Shown: positions 17,930 to 26,647, numbered from the stretch's first letter. The stretch: DNA of 64,000 nucleotides from Streptomyces iakyrus (GCF_000717055.1 NZ_JNXI01000002.1:504188-568187), one strand, 5' to 3'. Notes: generated by a model from the sequence alone, not told the origin. Program-made: numbers and translations.

Positions 17930-18913
17930 ATGCGCACACGACGATCCGTACGACGCCTCGCCCCGGCCCCGGTGGCCCTCCTGCTGGCCGCCGGCCTCGC
18001 GCTCACGGGGTGCAGCGCCGGGGACGACGCCTCGGGCGGCAGCAACTCCGCCGCCGACCGCGGGGCGGACCACAAGGGCGTCTCGGGCGAGGCCGCCCCG
18101 GGCGGCACCGCGAGCGGAGCCAAGGCCACGGCACCGCCGAAGCTCACCGCCGGCCACATCATCCGTACGGCCTCCCTGACCGTGCAGGTCAAGGACGTCC
18201 CGAAGGCCTTGGAGCAGGCCCGCACCGGCACCGAGAACGCGGGCGGCTACGTCGGCAACGAGACCACCACCCGGGACGCCGAGGGCCATGAGCGCACCCG
18301 GGTCGTGCTGCGGGTGCCCGTCGAGAAGTACGACGAGGTCCTCGCCGAACTGGAGGGCACCGGCAAGCTGCTCGACCGCAGCGCGAAGGCCGAGGACGTC
18401 ACCGACCAGGTCGTGGACGTGCAGAGCCGCATCACCTCGCAGCGTGCCAGCGTGGCCCGGATCCGCGAGCTGATGGACCGGGCCGGCAAGCTCAGCGACG
18501 TGGTGACCCTGGAGGGCGAGCTGAGCACCCGCCAGGCCGACCTGGAGGCGCTGCTCGCCCGGCAGGAGTCCCTGAAGGACCGCACCAGCCTGGCCACCAT
18601 CACCCTGTCGCTGTCGGAGACCCCGGTGAAGAAGGCGGCCAAGGACGACGACCCCGGGTTCGTGGACGCGCTCGCGGGCGGCTGGGACGCGTTCGTGACG
18701 ATGCTGCGCTGGCTCGCGGTGGCCATCGGCGCCGTGCTGCCGTTCGCGGCGGCGGCCGCGCTGATCGTCCTGCTGTGGGTGAGGGTCGTACGCCCCCGCC
18801 TGCCGCGGCGTCCCGCACCCGCCGCCACGCCCGTGACGACCGCGATGGGGCCGCTGCCGACGGCCCGCCCGGCACCGGAGGCACCCTCGTCGAAGCCCGG
18901 CGGGCAGGACTGA
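17930..18913 (+). CDS. DUF4349 lipoprotein
   Basis: The 327-residue protein has a lipoprotein signal (VALLLAAGLALTGCSAG, lipobox Cys near residue 28), a Ser/Gly/Ala-rich spacer, and then the DUF4349 domain: IRTASLTVQVKDV, GGYVGNETTTRD, VVLRVPVEKYDEVLAEL. A coiled-coil region follows (EDVTDQVVDVQSRITSQRASVARIRELMDRA). A membrane helix at about 255-285 precedes a Pro-rich basic C-terminal tail. It is therefore tethered at the membrane outside with a cytosolic tail. The function of DUF4349 is unknown. It is divergent from hemY and 27 bases from the next oxidoreductase gene. Confidence 0.82.
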   Translation: MRTRRSVRRLAPAPVALLLAAGLALTGCSAGDDASGGSNSAADRGADHKGVSGEAAPGGTASGAKATAPPKLTAGHIIRTASLTVQVKDVPKALEQARTGTENAGGYVGNETTTRDAEGHERTRVVLRVPVEKYDEVLAELEGTGKLLDRSAKAEDVTDQVVDVQSRITSQRASVARIRELMDRAGKLSDVVTLEGELSTRQADLEALLARQESLKDRTSLATITLSLSETPVKKAAKDDDPGFVDALAGGWDAFVTMLRWLAVAIGAVLPFAAAAALIVLLWVRVVRPRLPRRPAPAATPVTTAMGPLPTARPAPEAPSSKPGGQD

Positions 18914-18940
18914 AATGCCGCGCTCCCGTAGCGTGTTCGC

Positions 18941-20329
18941 ATGAACATGAGCGGTGCACGGGAGCGACTGGTCGTCATCGGCGGCGACGCCGCGGGCATG
19001 TCCGCGGCGTCGCAGGCGCGCCGCCTGAAGGGCCCCGACGAGCTGGAGATCGTGGCGTTCGAACGGGGCCACTTCACGTCGTACTCGGCGTGCGGCATCC
19101 CCTACTGGGTCGGCGGCGACGTCACCGACCGGGACCGGCTCATCGCCCGCACCCCCGAGGAGCACCGCGCCCGGGACATCGGCCTGCGGCTGCGCACCGA
19201 GGTGACGGAACTGGACCTCGACGGGCAGCGGGTGCGCGCGCGTGAGGTCGACACCGGCGAGGAGTCCTGGACGTCGTACGACCGGCTCGTGATCGCGACC
19301 GGCGCCCGGCCGATCCGGCCCGACATGCCCGGGGCCGACGCGGCCGGGGTGCACGGTGTGCAGACGCTGGACGACGGCCAGGCGCTCCTCGACACGCTGG
19401 AGGGCACGCGGGGCCGCCGCGCGGTGGTCGTCGGGGCCGGCTACATCGGTGTGGAGATGGCCGAGGCCCTCATCAACCGCGGCTACGAGGTGACGGTCGT
19501 CAACCGCGGCAGCGAACCCATGTCGACCCTCGACCCCGACATGGGCTGCCTGGTGCACGAGGCCATGGAGGGCCTGGGCATCACGATGGTCAACGACGCC
19601 GAGGTCACGAAGATCCTCACCGGCGACGACGGGGCCGTGCGGGCGGTGGTCACACAGGACCGCGAGTTCCCCGCGGACGTGGTCGTGCTCGGCATCGGCG
19701 TCAGCCCTGAGACCACCCTCGCGAAGGCCGCCGGCCTCCCCCTCGGCCCGCACGGCGGCCTCCTCACCGATCGCGCGATGCGGGTGCGCGGCCACGAGAA
19801 CATCTGGGCGGGCGGCGACTGCGTCGAGGTCCTCGACCTGGTCTCCGGCCAGGAGCGGCACATCCCGCTCGGCACCCACGCCAACAAGCACGGCCAGGTC
19901 ATCGGCACCAACGTCGGCGGCGGCTACGCCACCTTCCCGGGCGTGGTCGGCACGGCGGTCAGCAAAGTCTGCGACCTGGAGATCGCCCGCACGGGCCTGC
20001 GCGAGAAGGACGCCCACCGGGTGGGCCTGCGCTTCGAGTCGGTCACCATCGAGTCGACCAGCCGCGCGGGCTACTACCCGAACGCCTCCCCCATGACGGT
20101 CAAGATGCTCGCCGAGCAGCGCACGGGCCGCCTGCTCGGCGTGCAGATCGTCGGCCGGGAGGGCGCGGGCAAGCGGGTCGACATCGCGGCGGTCGCCCTC
20201 ACCACGGGCATGACGGCGGAACAGATGACGGCCCTGGACCTCGGCTACGCCCCACCCTTCTCCCCGGTCTGGGACCCCGTCCTGGTGGCGGCCCGCAAGG
20301 CGGCGGCGAAGGTGCGCGGTTCGCTGTGA
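18941..20329 (+). CDS. Pyridine nucleotide-disulfide oxidoreductase, CoA-disulfide-reductase-like
   Basis: This 462-residue flavoprotein has the FAD motif VVIGGDAAGMSAASQARR, a single redox Cys in SYSACGIPYWVGG (as in CoA disulfide reductases and NADH oxidases rather than the CxxxxC of glutathione reductase), the NAD motif VVVGAGYIGVEMAE, and the second FAD segment NIWAGGDCVEV. The C-terminal dimerisation domain is complete. It probably reduces a low-molecular-weight disulfide, or oxygen, with NAD(P)H; Streptomyces uses mycothiol and CoA, so the disulfide partner is unclear. TAGCGT lies about 7 bases before the ATG, so a leaderless transcript is possible. Confidence 0.82.
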   Translation: MNMSGARERLVVIGGDAAGMSAASQARRLKGPDELEIVAFERGHFTSYSACGIPYWVGGDVTDRDRLIARTPEEHRARDIGLRLRTEVTELDLDGQRVRAREVDTGEESWTSYDRLVIATGARPIRPDMPGADAAGVHGVQTLDDGQALLDTLEGTRGRRAVVVGAGYIGVEMAEALINRGYEVTVVNRGSEPMSTLDPDMGCLVHEAMEGLGITMVNDAEVTKILTGDDGAVRAVVTQDREFPADVVVLGIGVSPETTLAKAAGLPLGPHGGLLTDRAMRVRGHENIWAGGDCVEVLDLVSGQERHIPLGTHANKHGQVIGTNVGGGYATFPGVVGTAVSKVCDLEIARTGLREKDAHRVGLRFESVTIESTSRAGYYPNASPMTVKMLAEQRTGRLLGVQIVGREGAGKRVDIAAVALTTGMTAEQMTALDLGYAPPFSPVWDPVLVAARKAAAKVRGSL

Positions 20330-20351
20330 GACGGGCGGCTCCGTGCCCACA

Positions 20352-20420
20352 GAGGGGCGGGGCTGCATCGATGTGCGGCTCCGCCGCGTGGGCGCGGACG
20401 GCCACGACGAACCCGCACCC
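20352..20420 (+). repeat. R2-family dispersed repeat, copy a
   Basis: About 69 bases containing the core ATCGATGTGCGGCTCCGCCG, then GGGCGCG and CCACGACG. The reverse complement of 32481-32552 matches it along almost its whole length with few changes. It lies in the gap between the oxidoreductase stop and the convergent small gene. Such elements are common between Streptomyces genes and are GC-rich imperfect palindromes; their role is unknown. Confidence 0.8.
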
Positions 20421-20452
20421 GGCGACCGCCCCCGCGCCCCGACGGCGAAGCC

Positions 20453-20785
20453 CTACGCCGTCCCCGCCGTACCGGTGATCCGGTCGATCGCCTGCCGCGC
20501 CTGCTCCGCCGGCGGCCGTGACGGCAACGAGGACACGGAAGCCGGCGCAGCCGTCACCGCCGGCGGCTGCTCCCCCGCCGGCTTCGCGTGCGAGGCCACC
20601 CGGGTCGACCGCAGCCGGTGACTCACCGCCTCCTCCAGCGTCACGGGCCGCCGCATCTGGGTGGCCAGCCGCCCCGCCTCCTGGCCGAGGCGTGCCACGT
20701 CCTCCCAGGGCAGCCGCACCACCAGCGTCAGCTCCGCCTCGCCGTCGGGCAGTGCGTGCATCGCGGGAGTAACTCGGTCGTTCAT
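20453..20785 (-). CDS. Small hypothetical protein (110 aa)
   Basis: The product reads MNDRVTPAMHALPDGEAELTLVVRLPWEDVARLGQEAGRLATQMRRPVTLEEAVSHRLR and then a Pro/Ala-rich tail. The first half looks like a small alpha/beta or helical domain, with a pattern (VTLEEAVSHRL) reminiscent of DNA-binding or antitoxin-like small proteins, but no family can be named. The ATG at 20785 is chosen because GAGGAA lies upstream; an in-frame start at 20875 exists. It is a single gene opposite the MFS remnant. Confidence 0.5.
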   Translation of the reverse strand: MNDRVTPAMHALPDGEAELTLVVRLPWEDVARLGQEAGRLATQMRRPVTLEEAVSHRLRSTRVASHAKPAGEQPPAVTAAPASVSSLPSRPPAEQARQAIDRITGTAGTA

Positions 20786-20977
20786 CGCCTGTTCCTCACG
20801 TCGGCCCCGCGACCCGCCTTCCCCGCGCCGCGGGCGGTTGCCGAGACATACGCACGCGTGGACGACTGCGTTCACCGGCGCCCCCTCCGGTGCCGCACAG
20901 GTGTCGGAAATCCTTCGGATCCTCCTCCTGGATGTCGGTTCCCCGGGCTCCGCGGGCTGTGGCTGGCCCCTGCCGTG

Positions 20978-21256
20978 GACTGGCTGAAAATCTCACAACT
21001 GTCGTGGATATCCGACGCGTTCGTCCTGCCCATGGCGGCCCTCATCCTGACCGCCGGTGTCTTCGGAGACGTGCACGGCCGCAAGAAGGTCTTCCAGGCG
21101 GGCCTGGTGTTCGCCGCCGCAGGGGCGACCGTGGCGCTGTGCGCGCAGTCGGTCCAGGTGCTGTGGGCGGGGCAGGCACTGGCCGGGCTGGGGGCGGCCG
21201 CGCTGCTGCCCACGACACTGGCGCCGATCAGCCACGCGGTGCCCGACCATCACGTG
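20978..21256 (+). pseudogene. MFS transporter fragment
   Basis: This frame encodes DWLKISQLSWISDAFVLPMAALILTAGVFGDVHGRKKVFQ and then two more hydrophobic helices ending ALLPTTLAPISHAVPDHH. This is unmistakably the second to fourth helices of a 14-TM drug-efflux MFS protein, including the G-D-x-x-G-R-K-K-x loop-2 motif. The first helix upstream is unrecognisable and everything after about helix 4 is missing. The homology stops at about 21256, where a different gene remnant begins in another frame. It is a deletion scar, not a functional transporter. Confidence 0.78.
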
Positions 21257-21260
21257 ACAC

Positions 21261-21425
21261 GAACACTTCGGCAACGACGTCGTCGCCGCCACCCTGCATC
21301 CGAGCACCGGCGACCTCTACCGCTACCTCAGCGGCACCATCGGAGCCCTGGACGGGGTCCGCTCCGCCGAGACCACCCTCACGCTGCGCCAGGTCAAGCA
21401 GCTCGCCTACGAGCCCGCCCGATGA
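21261..21425 (+). pseudogene. Lrp/AsnC regulator C-terminal fragment
   Basis: Immediately after the MFS fragment, in a different frame, the sequence reads FGNDVVAATLHPSTGDLYRYLSGTIGALDGVRSAETTLTLRQVKQLAYEPAR and stops. This fits the end of the Lrp/AsnC ligand-binding (RAM) domain, as in DLYRYLSGPLGxLEGVRxVETxLTLRxVK. The helix-turn-helix half is gone. An MFS gene and an Lrp-type regulator gene were probably neighbours, and one deletion removed the end of the first and the start of the second. Confidence 0.75.
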
Positions 21426-21453
21426 GGGAGGGCGAGGGCGCCGGGGACCGTCG

Positions 21454-22521
21454 TCAGCGGGCCGTCCGCGTGTGGACGTACTCCACCAGCCGGGTCAGCG
21501 CGTCCGGGTCGGTGGACGGCATGACGCCGTGGCCGAGGTTGAAGACGTGGCCCTCCAGGTCCTTCGCCGACTCCAGGACCTCGCGGGTCTTGGCCTCGAC
21601 GGCCTCCGTCGGGGCGAACAGCACGGTCGGGTCGAGGTTGCCCTGGAGGGCCTTGCCGGGCCCGACGCGGCGGGCGGCCTCGTCCATCGGCACGCGCCAG
21701 TCGACGCCGACGACGTCCGCGCCGGCCTCGCTCATGAGCGGGAGCAGTTCGCCGGTGCCGACCCCGAAGTGGATGCGCGGGACGCCGTAGCCGGCCACGG
21801 CATCGAAGACCTTCGCCGAGGCGGGCAGCACCGAGCGGCGGTAGTCGACGGGGGCCAGCGCACCGGCCCAGGAGTCGAACAGCTGCACCGCCGAGGCGCC
21901 CGCCTCGATCTGCACCTTCAGGAACGCGGCGGTGATGTCCGCGAGGCGGTCGAGCAGGTCGGCCCACAGCTCGGGGTCGCCGTACATCATCGCCTTGGCG
22001 TTCTCGTACGTGCGGGACGGGCCGCCCTCGACGAGGTAGCTGGCGAGGGTGAAGGGGGCGCCGGCGAAGCCGATGAGGGGCGTGGCGCCGAGCTCGCGGG
22101 TGAGCAGGCCGATGGCCTCGGTGACGTAGGAGACGTCCTCGGGGGTCAGGTCGCGCAGCTGCGCGAGGTCGGCGCGGGTGCGGATCGGGTGCTCGACGAC
22201 CGGGCCGACGCCGGGCTTGATGTCGAGGTCGATGCCGATGGCCTTGAGCGGGACGACGATGTCGCTGAAGTAGATCGCCGCGTCCACGCCGTGCCGGCGC
22301 ACCGGCTGGAGGGTGATCTCGGTGACCAGTTCGGGCCGCATGCAGGATTCGAGCATCGGGATGCCCTCGCGCACCTTGCGGTACTCCGGCAGTGAGCGCC
22401 CGGCCTGCCGCATGAACCACACCGGCGTGTGCGGTACGGGCTCGCGCCGGCAGGCCTTGAGGAAGGCGGAGTCGTACGCGGCGGACGGCTGCTGGGCCCT
22501 GGGGGCGTCGTTGGCACTCAC
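21454..22521 (-). CDS. hemE: Uroporphyrinogen III decarboxylase
   Basis: The 355-residue enzyme shows both UroD signatures: the N-terminal [19 protein letters not shown] and the internal [17 protein letters not shown]. The catalytic Asp lies in [17 protein letters not shown], and [12 protein letters not shown] and [16 protein letters not shown] are also present. It converts uroporphyrinogen III to coproporphyrinogen III, the substrate of the HemY encoded 4 kb away. The start is GTG at 22521 ([10 protein letters not shown]); the ribosome binding site is weak. It is divergent from the DUF3000 gene with about 100 bases between. Confidence 0.95.
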   Translation of the reverse strand: MSANDAPRAQQPSAAYDSAFLKACRREPVPHTPVWFMRQAGRSLPEYRKVREGIPMLESCMRPELVTEITLQPVRRHGVDAAIYFSDIVVPLKAIGIDLDIKPGVGPVVEHPIRTRADLAQLRDLTPEDVSYVTEAIGLLTRELGATPLIGFAGAPFTLASYLVEGGPSRTYENAKAMMYGDPELWADLLDRLADITAAFLKVQIEAGASAVQLFDSWAGALAPVDYRRSVLPASAKVFDAVAGYGVPRIHFGVGTGELLPLMSEAGADVVGVDWRVPMDEAARRVGPGKALQGNLDPTVLFAPTEAVEAKTREVLESAKDLEGHVFNLGHGVMPSTDPDALTRLVEYVHTRTAR

Positions 22522-22623
22522 GGGGCCAAGTTTCGCACGCCGCCGGACAGCACTATTCAGCCCCTGGAGAGGCGCGGGGTGTCTAGCCCCGCACCCGGGC
22601 TCCGGTCCCCGTAATCTTCCCGC

Positions 22624-23298
22624 ATGGCTGCGGCTCAGGGACGACTGTCGGACGGCGCTGGCGGTATGGACGAAGCGAAGGACACCGAGAACGACCGGCG
22701 GGAGGCGGACTCCGCCCCGCCGCCCTTCCGGGCCGCCGTCGACGCGCTGAGGGCGGCTCGGCTGCGGCCCCAGATCGAGGTCGAGCCGACGCCCGCGCCG
22801 AAGCGGCTCGCCCCGTACTCCTACGCGCTGGAGGCGGCGGTCGTCGACGGCGACCAGGACCTGGCCGACGGCCGGCTGGTGCTGCTGCACGACCCGGCCG
22901 GGCACGACGCCTGGCGGGGCACGTTCCGGCTGGTGACGCTGGTGCGTGCGGAGCTGGAGCCGGAGATGGCGGCGGATCCGCTGCTGCCGGAGGTGTGCTG
23001 GTCGTGGCTGACCGGCGCGCTCCAGGCGCGCGGGCTGACCTACGGGGAGCCGAGCGGCACCGTCACGCGCGCGAGCTCCCACTACTTCGGCGGGCTGTCC
23101 GCGCGACCGGCCGCCTCGCAGATCGAGATCCGTGCGTCGTGGACGCCGCGCGAGGGCCTGGGCGGGGTCCCGGACACGGCCGCGCATCTGGCGTCCTGGT
23201 GCGATCTGCTCGCCCAGATCGCGGGGCTGCCCCCGGCCGGTCCGGGCGACGCGTCCGTGGTGACGCTCCCCCAGCGGCGAGGGCCGCAGTCCCGCTGA
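22624..23298 (+). CDS. DUF3000 family protein
   Basis: The 224-residue cytosolic protein has the actinobacterial DUF3000 layout: [85 protein letters not shown] and SSHYFGGL. The function is unknown. It is conserved between hemE and RNase D in many streptomycetes (from memory). TAATCT lies 6 bases before the ATG, consistent with a leaderless transcript. A strong hairpin follows the gene. Confidence 0.82.
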   Translation: MAAAQGRLSDGAGGMDEAKDTENDRREADSAPPPFRAAVDALRAARLRPQIEVEPTPAPKRLAPYSYALEAAVVDGDQDLADGRLVLLHDPAGHDAWRGTFRLVTLVRAELEPEMAADPLLPEVCWSWLTGALQARGLTYGEPSGTVTRASSHYFGGLSARPAASQIEIRASWTPREGLGGVPDTAAHLASWCDLLAQIAGLPPAGPGDASVVTLPQRRGPQSR

Positions 23299-23350
23299 CC
23301 GGCCCTCGTAACACCCCCTGGGCCCGCTGATCGACCTCTGATCAACCCTT

Positions 23351-23387
23351 GACCGCCTCGCACTGATCGACCTTGTGCGGGGCGGTC
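23351..23387 (+). terminator. Hairpin terminator after the DUF3000 gene
   Basis: Thirteen bases starting GACCGCC (23351-23363) pair, with one mismatch, with those ending GGCGGTC (23375-23387) across an 11-base loop, 53 bases after the stop codon. It is the best terminator candidate for the gene. The rest of the 364-base gap up to 23662 holds several TGATCGACC-like repeats and the upstream region of the response regulator, with no gene seen. Confidence 0.6.
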
Positions 23388-23534
23388 AACCATGTCCTGC
23401 CGACGATCACACCTGAGTACCCCTCTTGGCCGAATCACTTTGTCGATACGGCCACTTTCGACCGCGTACCGACGCAGATCGAAACCGTTCCACCTTCGAA
23501 TGATCGACCGCGTGTCCGAATTGCGCGGATTGTT

Positions 23535-23550
23535 ATCACTGAATCGTGAT
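23535..23550 (+). promoter_or_regulatory. Inverted repeat upstream of the response regulator
   Basis: ATCAC and GTGAT flank a 6-base spacer in an unusually AT-rich patch, about 115 bases before the regulator's GTG. It could be an operator or promoter element. There is no direct evidence for the binding protein; autoregulation by the adjacent response regulator is one possibility. Confidence 0.3.
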
Positions 23551-23662
23551 CATTCTCTAAAGGCGGACGGGTTCGGTGCCGAAGACGACTGTGACCTTGA
23601 AAGCACGGTTCGTCCCGGCTTCACCCCCACGAGCCGGCCCCGTCCCGCACCCAGGAGGCCTG

Positions 23663-24325
23663 GTGTCCGTTCTCCTCGAGCAGCCCGCAAGCCTGGTCGC
23701 CTACCGCCCGAACAAGCCGACCGCCATGGTGGTCGTGGCCGACCCGCGCGTCCGCTCCACCGTCACCCGCCATCTGTGGGCGCTCGGTGTGCGCGACGTC
23801 ATCGAGGCCTCGTCCATCGCGGAGGCTCGTCCCCGCATCGGCAACCCCCGTGACATCTGTGTCGCCGACGTCCACCTGCCGGACGGTTCCGGCCTCACCC
23901 TCCTGTCGGAGACCCGCGCCGCGGGCTGGCCCAACGGGCTCGCCCTCTCCGCCGCCGACGACATCGGCGCCGTGCGCAACGCACTCGCCGGCGGGGTGAA
24001 GGGATACGTCGTCACCGGCACCCGTACCAACGTCGGGCTCCCCACCCGGCCGGGCGCCGCCCCCATCGGCGCCGCCGCCGCGCGACTGCACCGCCGCCCC
24101 CCGGGTGCCCCGAGCCACCCGGGCGGCTACCGCGAGCTGTCCGGCCGCGAGGTCGAGGTGCTGCGGCTGGTCGCGGAAGGCCAGTCGAACAAGGCGATCG
24201 GCGTCTCGATGGGCCTGTCCGCCCTGACCGTCAAGAGCCACCTCGCCCGCATCGCCCGCAAGCTCGGCACGGGCGACCGCGCCGGCATGGTCGCGGTGGC
24301 GCTGCGGACCGGGATCATCCACTGA
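23663..24325 (+). CDS. Orphan NarL/LuxR-type response regulator
   Basis: The 220-residue protein has an N-terminal receiver-like domain (MVVVADPRVRSTVTRHLWALG; probable phospho-acceptor Asp in CVADVHLPDGSGL; ALSAADD; Lys in GGVKGYVVTG). After a Pro/Ala-rich linker comes a LuxR helix-turn-helix: YRELSGREVEVLRLVAEGQSNKAIGVSMGLSALTVKSHLARIARKLGTGDRAGMVAVALRTGI. The acidic pocket is reduced to one Asp in the ADP segment, so phosphorylation may be atypical. No histidine kinase gene is adjacent, hence orphan. The GTG at 23663 is preceded by AGGAGG at 23653-23658; an ATG at 23576 in frame lacks this. Confidence 0.85.
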   Translation: MSVLLEQPASLVAYRPNKPTAMVVVADPRVRSTVTRHLWALGVRDVIEASSIAEARPRIGNPRDICVADVHLPDGSGLTLLSETRAAGWPNGLALSAADDIGAVRNALAGGVKGYVVTGTRTNVGLPTRPGAAPIGAAAARLHRRPPGAPSHPGGYRELSGREVEVLRLVAEGQSNKAIGVSMGLSALTVKSHLARIARKLGTGDRAGMVAVALRTGIIH

Positions 24326-24360
24326 CCCGCTCCGCCGTGACCCTTCGTGACCCCACCCGC

Positions 24361-24395
24361 ACGTGAACGGGACCGGCCGTCGGCCCCGTTCACGT
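24361..24395 (+). terminator. Hairpin terminator after the response regulator gene
   Basis: A 15-base arm starting ACGTGAACGGG pairs, with one mismatch, with the arm ending CCCGTTCACGT across a 5-base loop, 35 bases after the stop codon. This is a strong factor-independent style hairpin without a U-tract. Confidence 0.7.
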
Positions 24396-24451
24396 CACGC
24401 ACGGTTCGCGAACCCGCCGCTTCCCCGACATGACTGGTTTGCGACCCTCGG

Positions 24452-24485
24452 GCGCCCGTCGACGGAACGTTCCGTCGGCGGGCGC
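24452..24485 (+). promoter_or_regulatory. 34-bp near-perfect palindrome upstream of RNase D
   Basis: The sequence is symmetric around AACGTT, with inner 18-bp perfect core CGACGGAACGTTCCGTCG and outer GCGCCCG/CGGGCGC arms; only one symmetric pair fails. It has no loop, so it resembles a protein-binding site more than a terminator hairpin. It lies 26 bases before the RNase D start, where a repressor would block transcription. The binding protein is unknown. Confidence 0.5.
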
Positions 24486-24511
24486 TGTCCATACATGGAT
24501 ACCCTTGACAG

Positions 24512-25801
24512 GTGACCGACGCCCACGACACCGCAGCAGACAGCTCACTGCGAACCACCGGAGGCGCCCCTCCGGACGACGGCGGATCTTCTGTTACGGA
24601 GGCGCCGATCCCCTTGCTTGAGCCGCGAGAGGGCATTCCGCCCGTCATCGCGGACGAGGCCGCCCTGGCCCGGATGATCGCCGCCTTCGAGGCGGGATCG
24701 GGGCCCGTCGCCGTCGACGCCGAGCGCGCGTCCGGCTACCGCTACGGGCAGCGCGCCTACCTCGTGCAGCTGCGCCGCGAGGGCGCCGGAACGGCCCTGA
24801 TCGACCCCGTGGCCTGCCCCGACCTGTCCGCCCTCGGTGACGCCCTGTCCGGCGTCGAGTGGGTGCTGCACGCCGCCACCCAGGACCTGCCCTGCCTGCG
24901 CGAGATAGGCATGGTGCCGACCCGGCTGTTCGACACGGAGCTGGCCGGGCGGCTCGCCGGGTTCCCCCGGGTCGGGCTCGGCGCGATGGTCGAGAGCGTG
25001 CTGGGCTTCGTCCTGGAGAAGGGGCACTCCGCCGTCGACTGGTCGACCCGGCCCCTGCCCGAGCCCTGGCTGCGCTACGCGGCGCTGGACGTCGAGCTGC
25101 TCGTCGACCTGCGCGACGCGCTGGAGAAGGAGCTGGACCGGCAGGGCAAGCTGGAGTGGGCCCGCCAGGAGTTCGACGCGATCGCCTCGGCTCCCCCGCC
25201 CGAGCCCCGCAAGGACCCATGGCGGCGTACGTCCGGCATGCACAAGGTGCGCCGCCGGCGGCAGCTGGCCGTCGTACGGGAGCTGTGGCAGACCCGGGAC
25301 CGGATCGCCCAGCGGCGGGACGTCTCGCCGGGCAAGGTGCTCGGGGACGCGGCGATCGTGGAGGCGGCGCTGGCCCTTCCGGCCAATGTGCACGCCCTGG
25401 CCGCGCTGAACGGTTTCGGACACCGCGTGGGCAAGCGGCAGCTGGAGCAGTGGCAGGCGGCGGTGGACCGGGCGAAGGCGCTGAGCGAGGCCCAGCTGCC
25501 GCAGCCGGGGCAGCCGGTGACCGGGCCTCCGCCGCCGCGCGCCTGGGCCGACAAGGACCCCGCGGCCGCAGCGCGGCTGTCCGCCGCCCGGGCCGGGGTG
25601 TCGGCGCTGGCCGAGCAGGTCGGCATGCCGCAGGAGAACCTGATCACCCCGGACACGGTGCGGCGGGTGTGCTGGGAGCCGCCGGCGGTGGTGGACGCGG
25701 AGTCCGTCGCGGCGGCGCTGGCCGGGCACGGTGCCCGGCCGTGGCAGGTGGAGCAGGTGACCCCCGTGCTCGTGGAGGCGCTGTCCGTCAAGGAGGCCTA
25801 A
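24512..25801 (+). CDS. rnd: Ribonuclease D with HRDC domain
   Basis: The 429-residue protein has a DEDDy 3'-5' exonuclease domain: ExoI PVAVDAERASGYRYG (Asp and Glu), ExoII LHAATQDLPCLREIG, and ExoIII LRYAALDVELLVDLRDAL with the Tyr-x3-Asp signature. An HRDC domain follows (LAVVRELWQTRDRIAQRRDVSPGKVLGDAAIVEAAL) and then a C-terminal region that ends DTVRRVCWEPP and VEQVTPVLVEAL. It is likely to trim the 3' ends of stable RNAs. The GTG start at 24512 is 6 bases after TACCCT, suggesting a leaderless transcript. The gene ends 15 bases from the convergent sugar permease gene. Confidence 0.9.
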   Translation: MTDAHDTAADSSLRTTGGAPPDDGGSSVTEAPIPLLEPREGIPPVIADEAALARMIAAFEAGSGPVAVDAERASGYRYGQRAYLVQLRREGAGTALIDPVACPDLSALGDALSGVEWVLHAATQDLPCLREIGMVPTRLFDTELAGRLAGFPRVGLGAMVESVLGFVLEKGHSAVDWSTRPLPEPWLRYAALDVELLVDLRDALEKELDRQGKLEWARQEFDAIASAPPPEPRKDPWRRTSGMHKVRRRRQLAVVRELWQTRDRIAQRRDVSPGKVLGDAAIVEAALALPANVHALAALNGFGHRVGKRQLEQWQAAVDRAKALSEAQLPQPGQPVTGPPPPRAWADKDPAAAARLSAARAGVSALAEQVGMPQENLITPDTVRRVCWEPPAVVDAESVAAALAGHGARPWQVEQVTPVLVEALSVKEA

Positions 25802-25816
25802 CCGCCGGCAGGGCGT

Positions 25817-26647
25817 CTACTTCGTGGCTCCCCGGGTGAAACCGTTGTAGATGAACCGCTGGAGGAACAGGAAGACGACCAGCGTGGGGACGATGACGAG
25901 GATCGCTCCCGCCGAGATCGTCTCCCAGTGGGCGCCGAACGGGCCCTTGAAGCGGAACAGCGACGTCGAGATCACGCCAAGATCTTCGGAGGGCATGTAG
26001 AGGAAGGGGATGTAGAAGTCGTTGTAGACGGTGATCCCCTTCACGATCACGACCGTCGCGATCGCCGGTTTCAGCAGCGGGAAGATGACCTTGCGGTAGA
26101 CGGTGAAGGCGTTGGCGCCGTCGATGCGGGCCGACTCGTCCAGGGAGACCGGGATCGAGCGGACGAACTGCAGGAAGATGTAGATCGAGACGATGTCGGT
26201 GCCCATGTAGAGGGCGATCGGCGCCCAGAGGCTGTCGAACATGCCGAAGCTGTTGACGATCTGGAAGGTGGCCACCTGGGTGGTCACGCCGGGGACCAGC
26301 GCGGCGATCAGGAACAGGGCCAGGACTAAGGCGCGGAAACGGAAGCGGAAGCGGTCGATGGCGTAGGCCGTCATCGAGCCGATCAGGACCGTGCCGCCGA
26401 TGGCGACGACCAGGATGACGGCCGTGTTGCCGAAGGCCGAGAGCATCCGGCCGTCCTGGAACGCCGTCACGTAGTTGTCGAGGTGGAACGGGTCGTCCGG
26501 CAGCGCGAGCGCGCCACTGCCGTCCGCCATCTCCCTCTCCGACTTCAGGGACGTCAGGAACACCGCGGCCAGCGGGAGCAGGACCAGCGCGGTCGCGGCG
26601 ATCAGCGACAGGTACACGAGGACGCGGCTCACCGCGCGGCGGGTCAT
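25817..26647 (-). CDS. Carbohydrate ABC transporter permease (MalG type)
   Basis: The 276-residue inner-membrane protein has six helices and the EAA-loop equivalent VSLDESARIDGANAFTVYRKVIFPLLKPAIATV, where it contacts an ATPase. No ATPase gene is in this operon; Streptomyces sugar importers of this CUT1 class commonly share the multitask ATPase MsiK. Its ATG overlaps the stop of the MalF-type gene (ATGA). It is the third gene of a binding protein-permease-permease operon divergent from a beta-mannosidase, so import of beta-mannosides or manno-oligosaccharides is likely. Confidence 0.87.
   Translation of the reverse strand: MTRRAVSRVLVYLSLIAATALVLLPLAAVFLTSLKSEREMADGSGALALPDDPFHLDNYVTAFQDGRMLSAFGNTAVILVVAIGGTVLIGSMTAYAIDRFRFRFRALVLALFLIAALVPGVTTQVATFQIVNSFGMFDSLWAPIALYMGTDIVSIYIFLQFVRSIPVSLDESARIDGANAFTVYRKVIFPLLKPAIATVVIVKGITVYNDFYIPFLYMPSEDLGVISTSLFRFKGPFGAHWETISAGAILVIVPTLVVFLFLQRFIYNGFTRGATK

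Noticed and set aside
23299..23662. A riboswitch or small gene in the 364-base gap before the response regulator
   Set aside because: Only a terminator hairpin, short TGATCGACC-like repeats and one inverted repeat are visible; nothing resembles a known riboswitch core, and no coding frame with a start signal was found.
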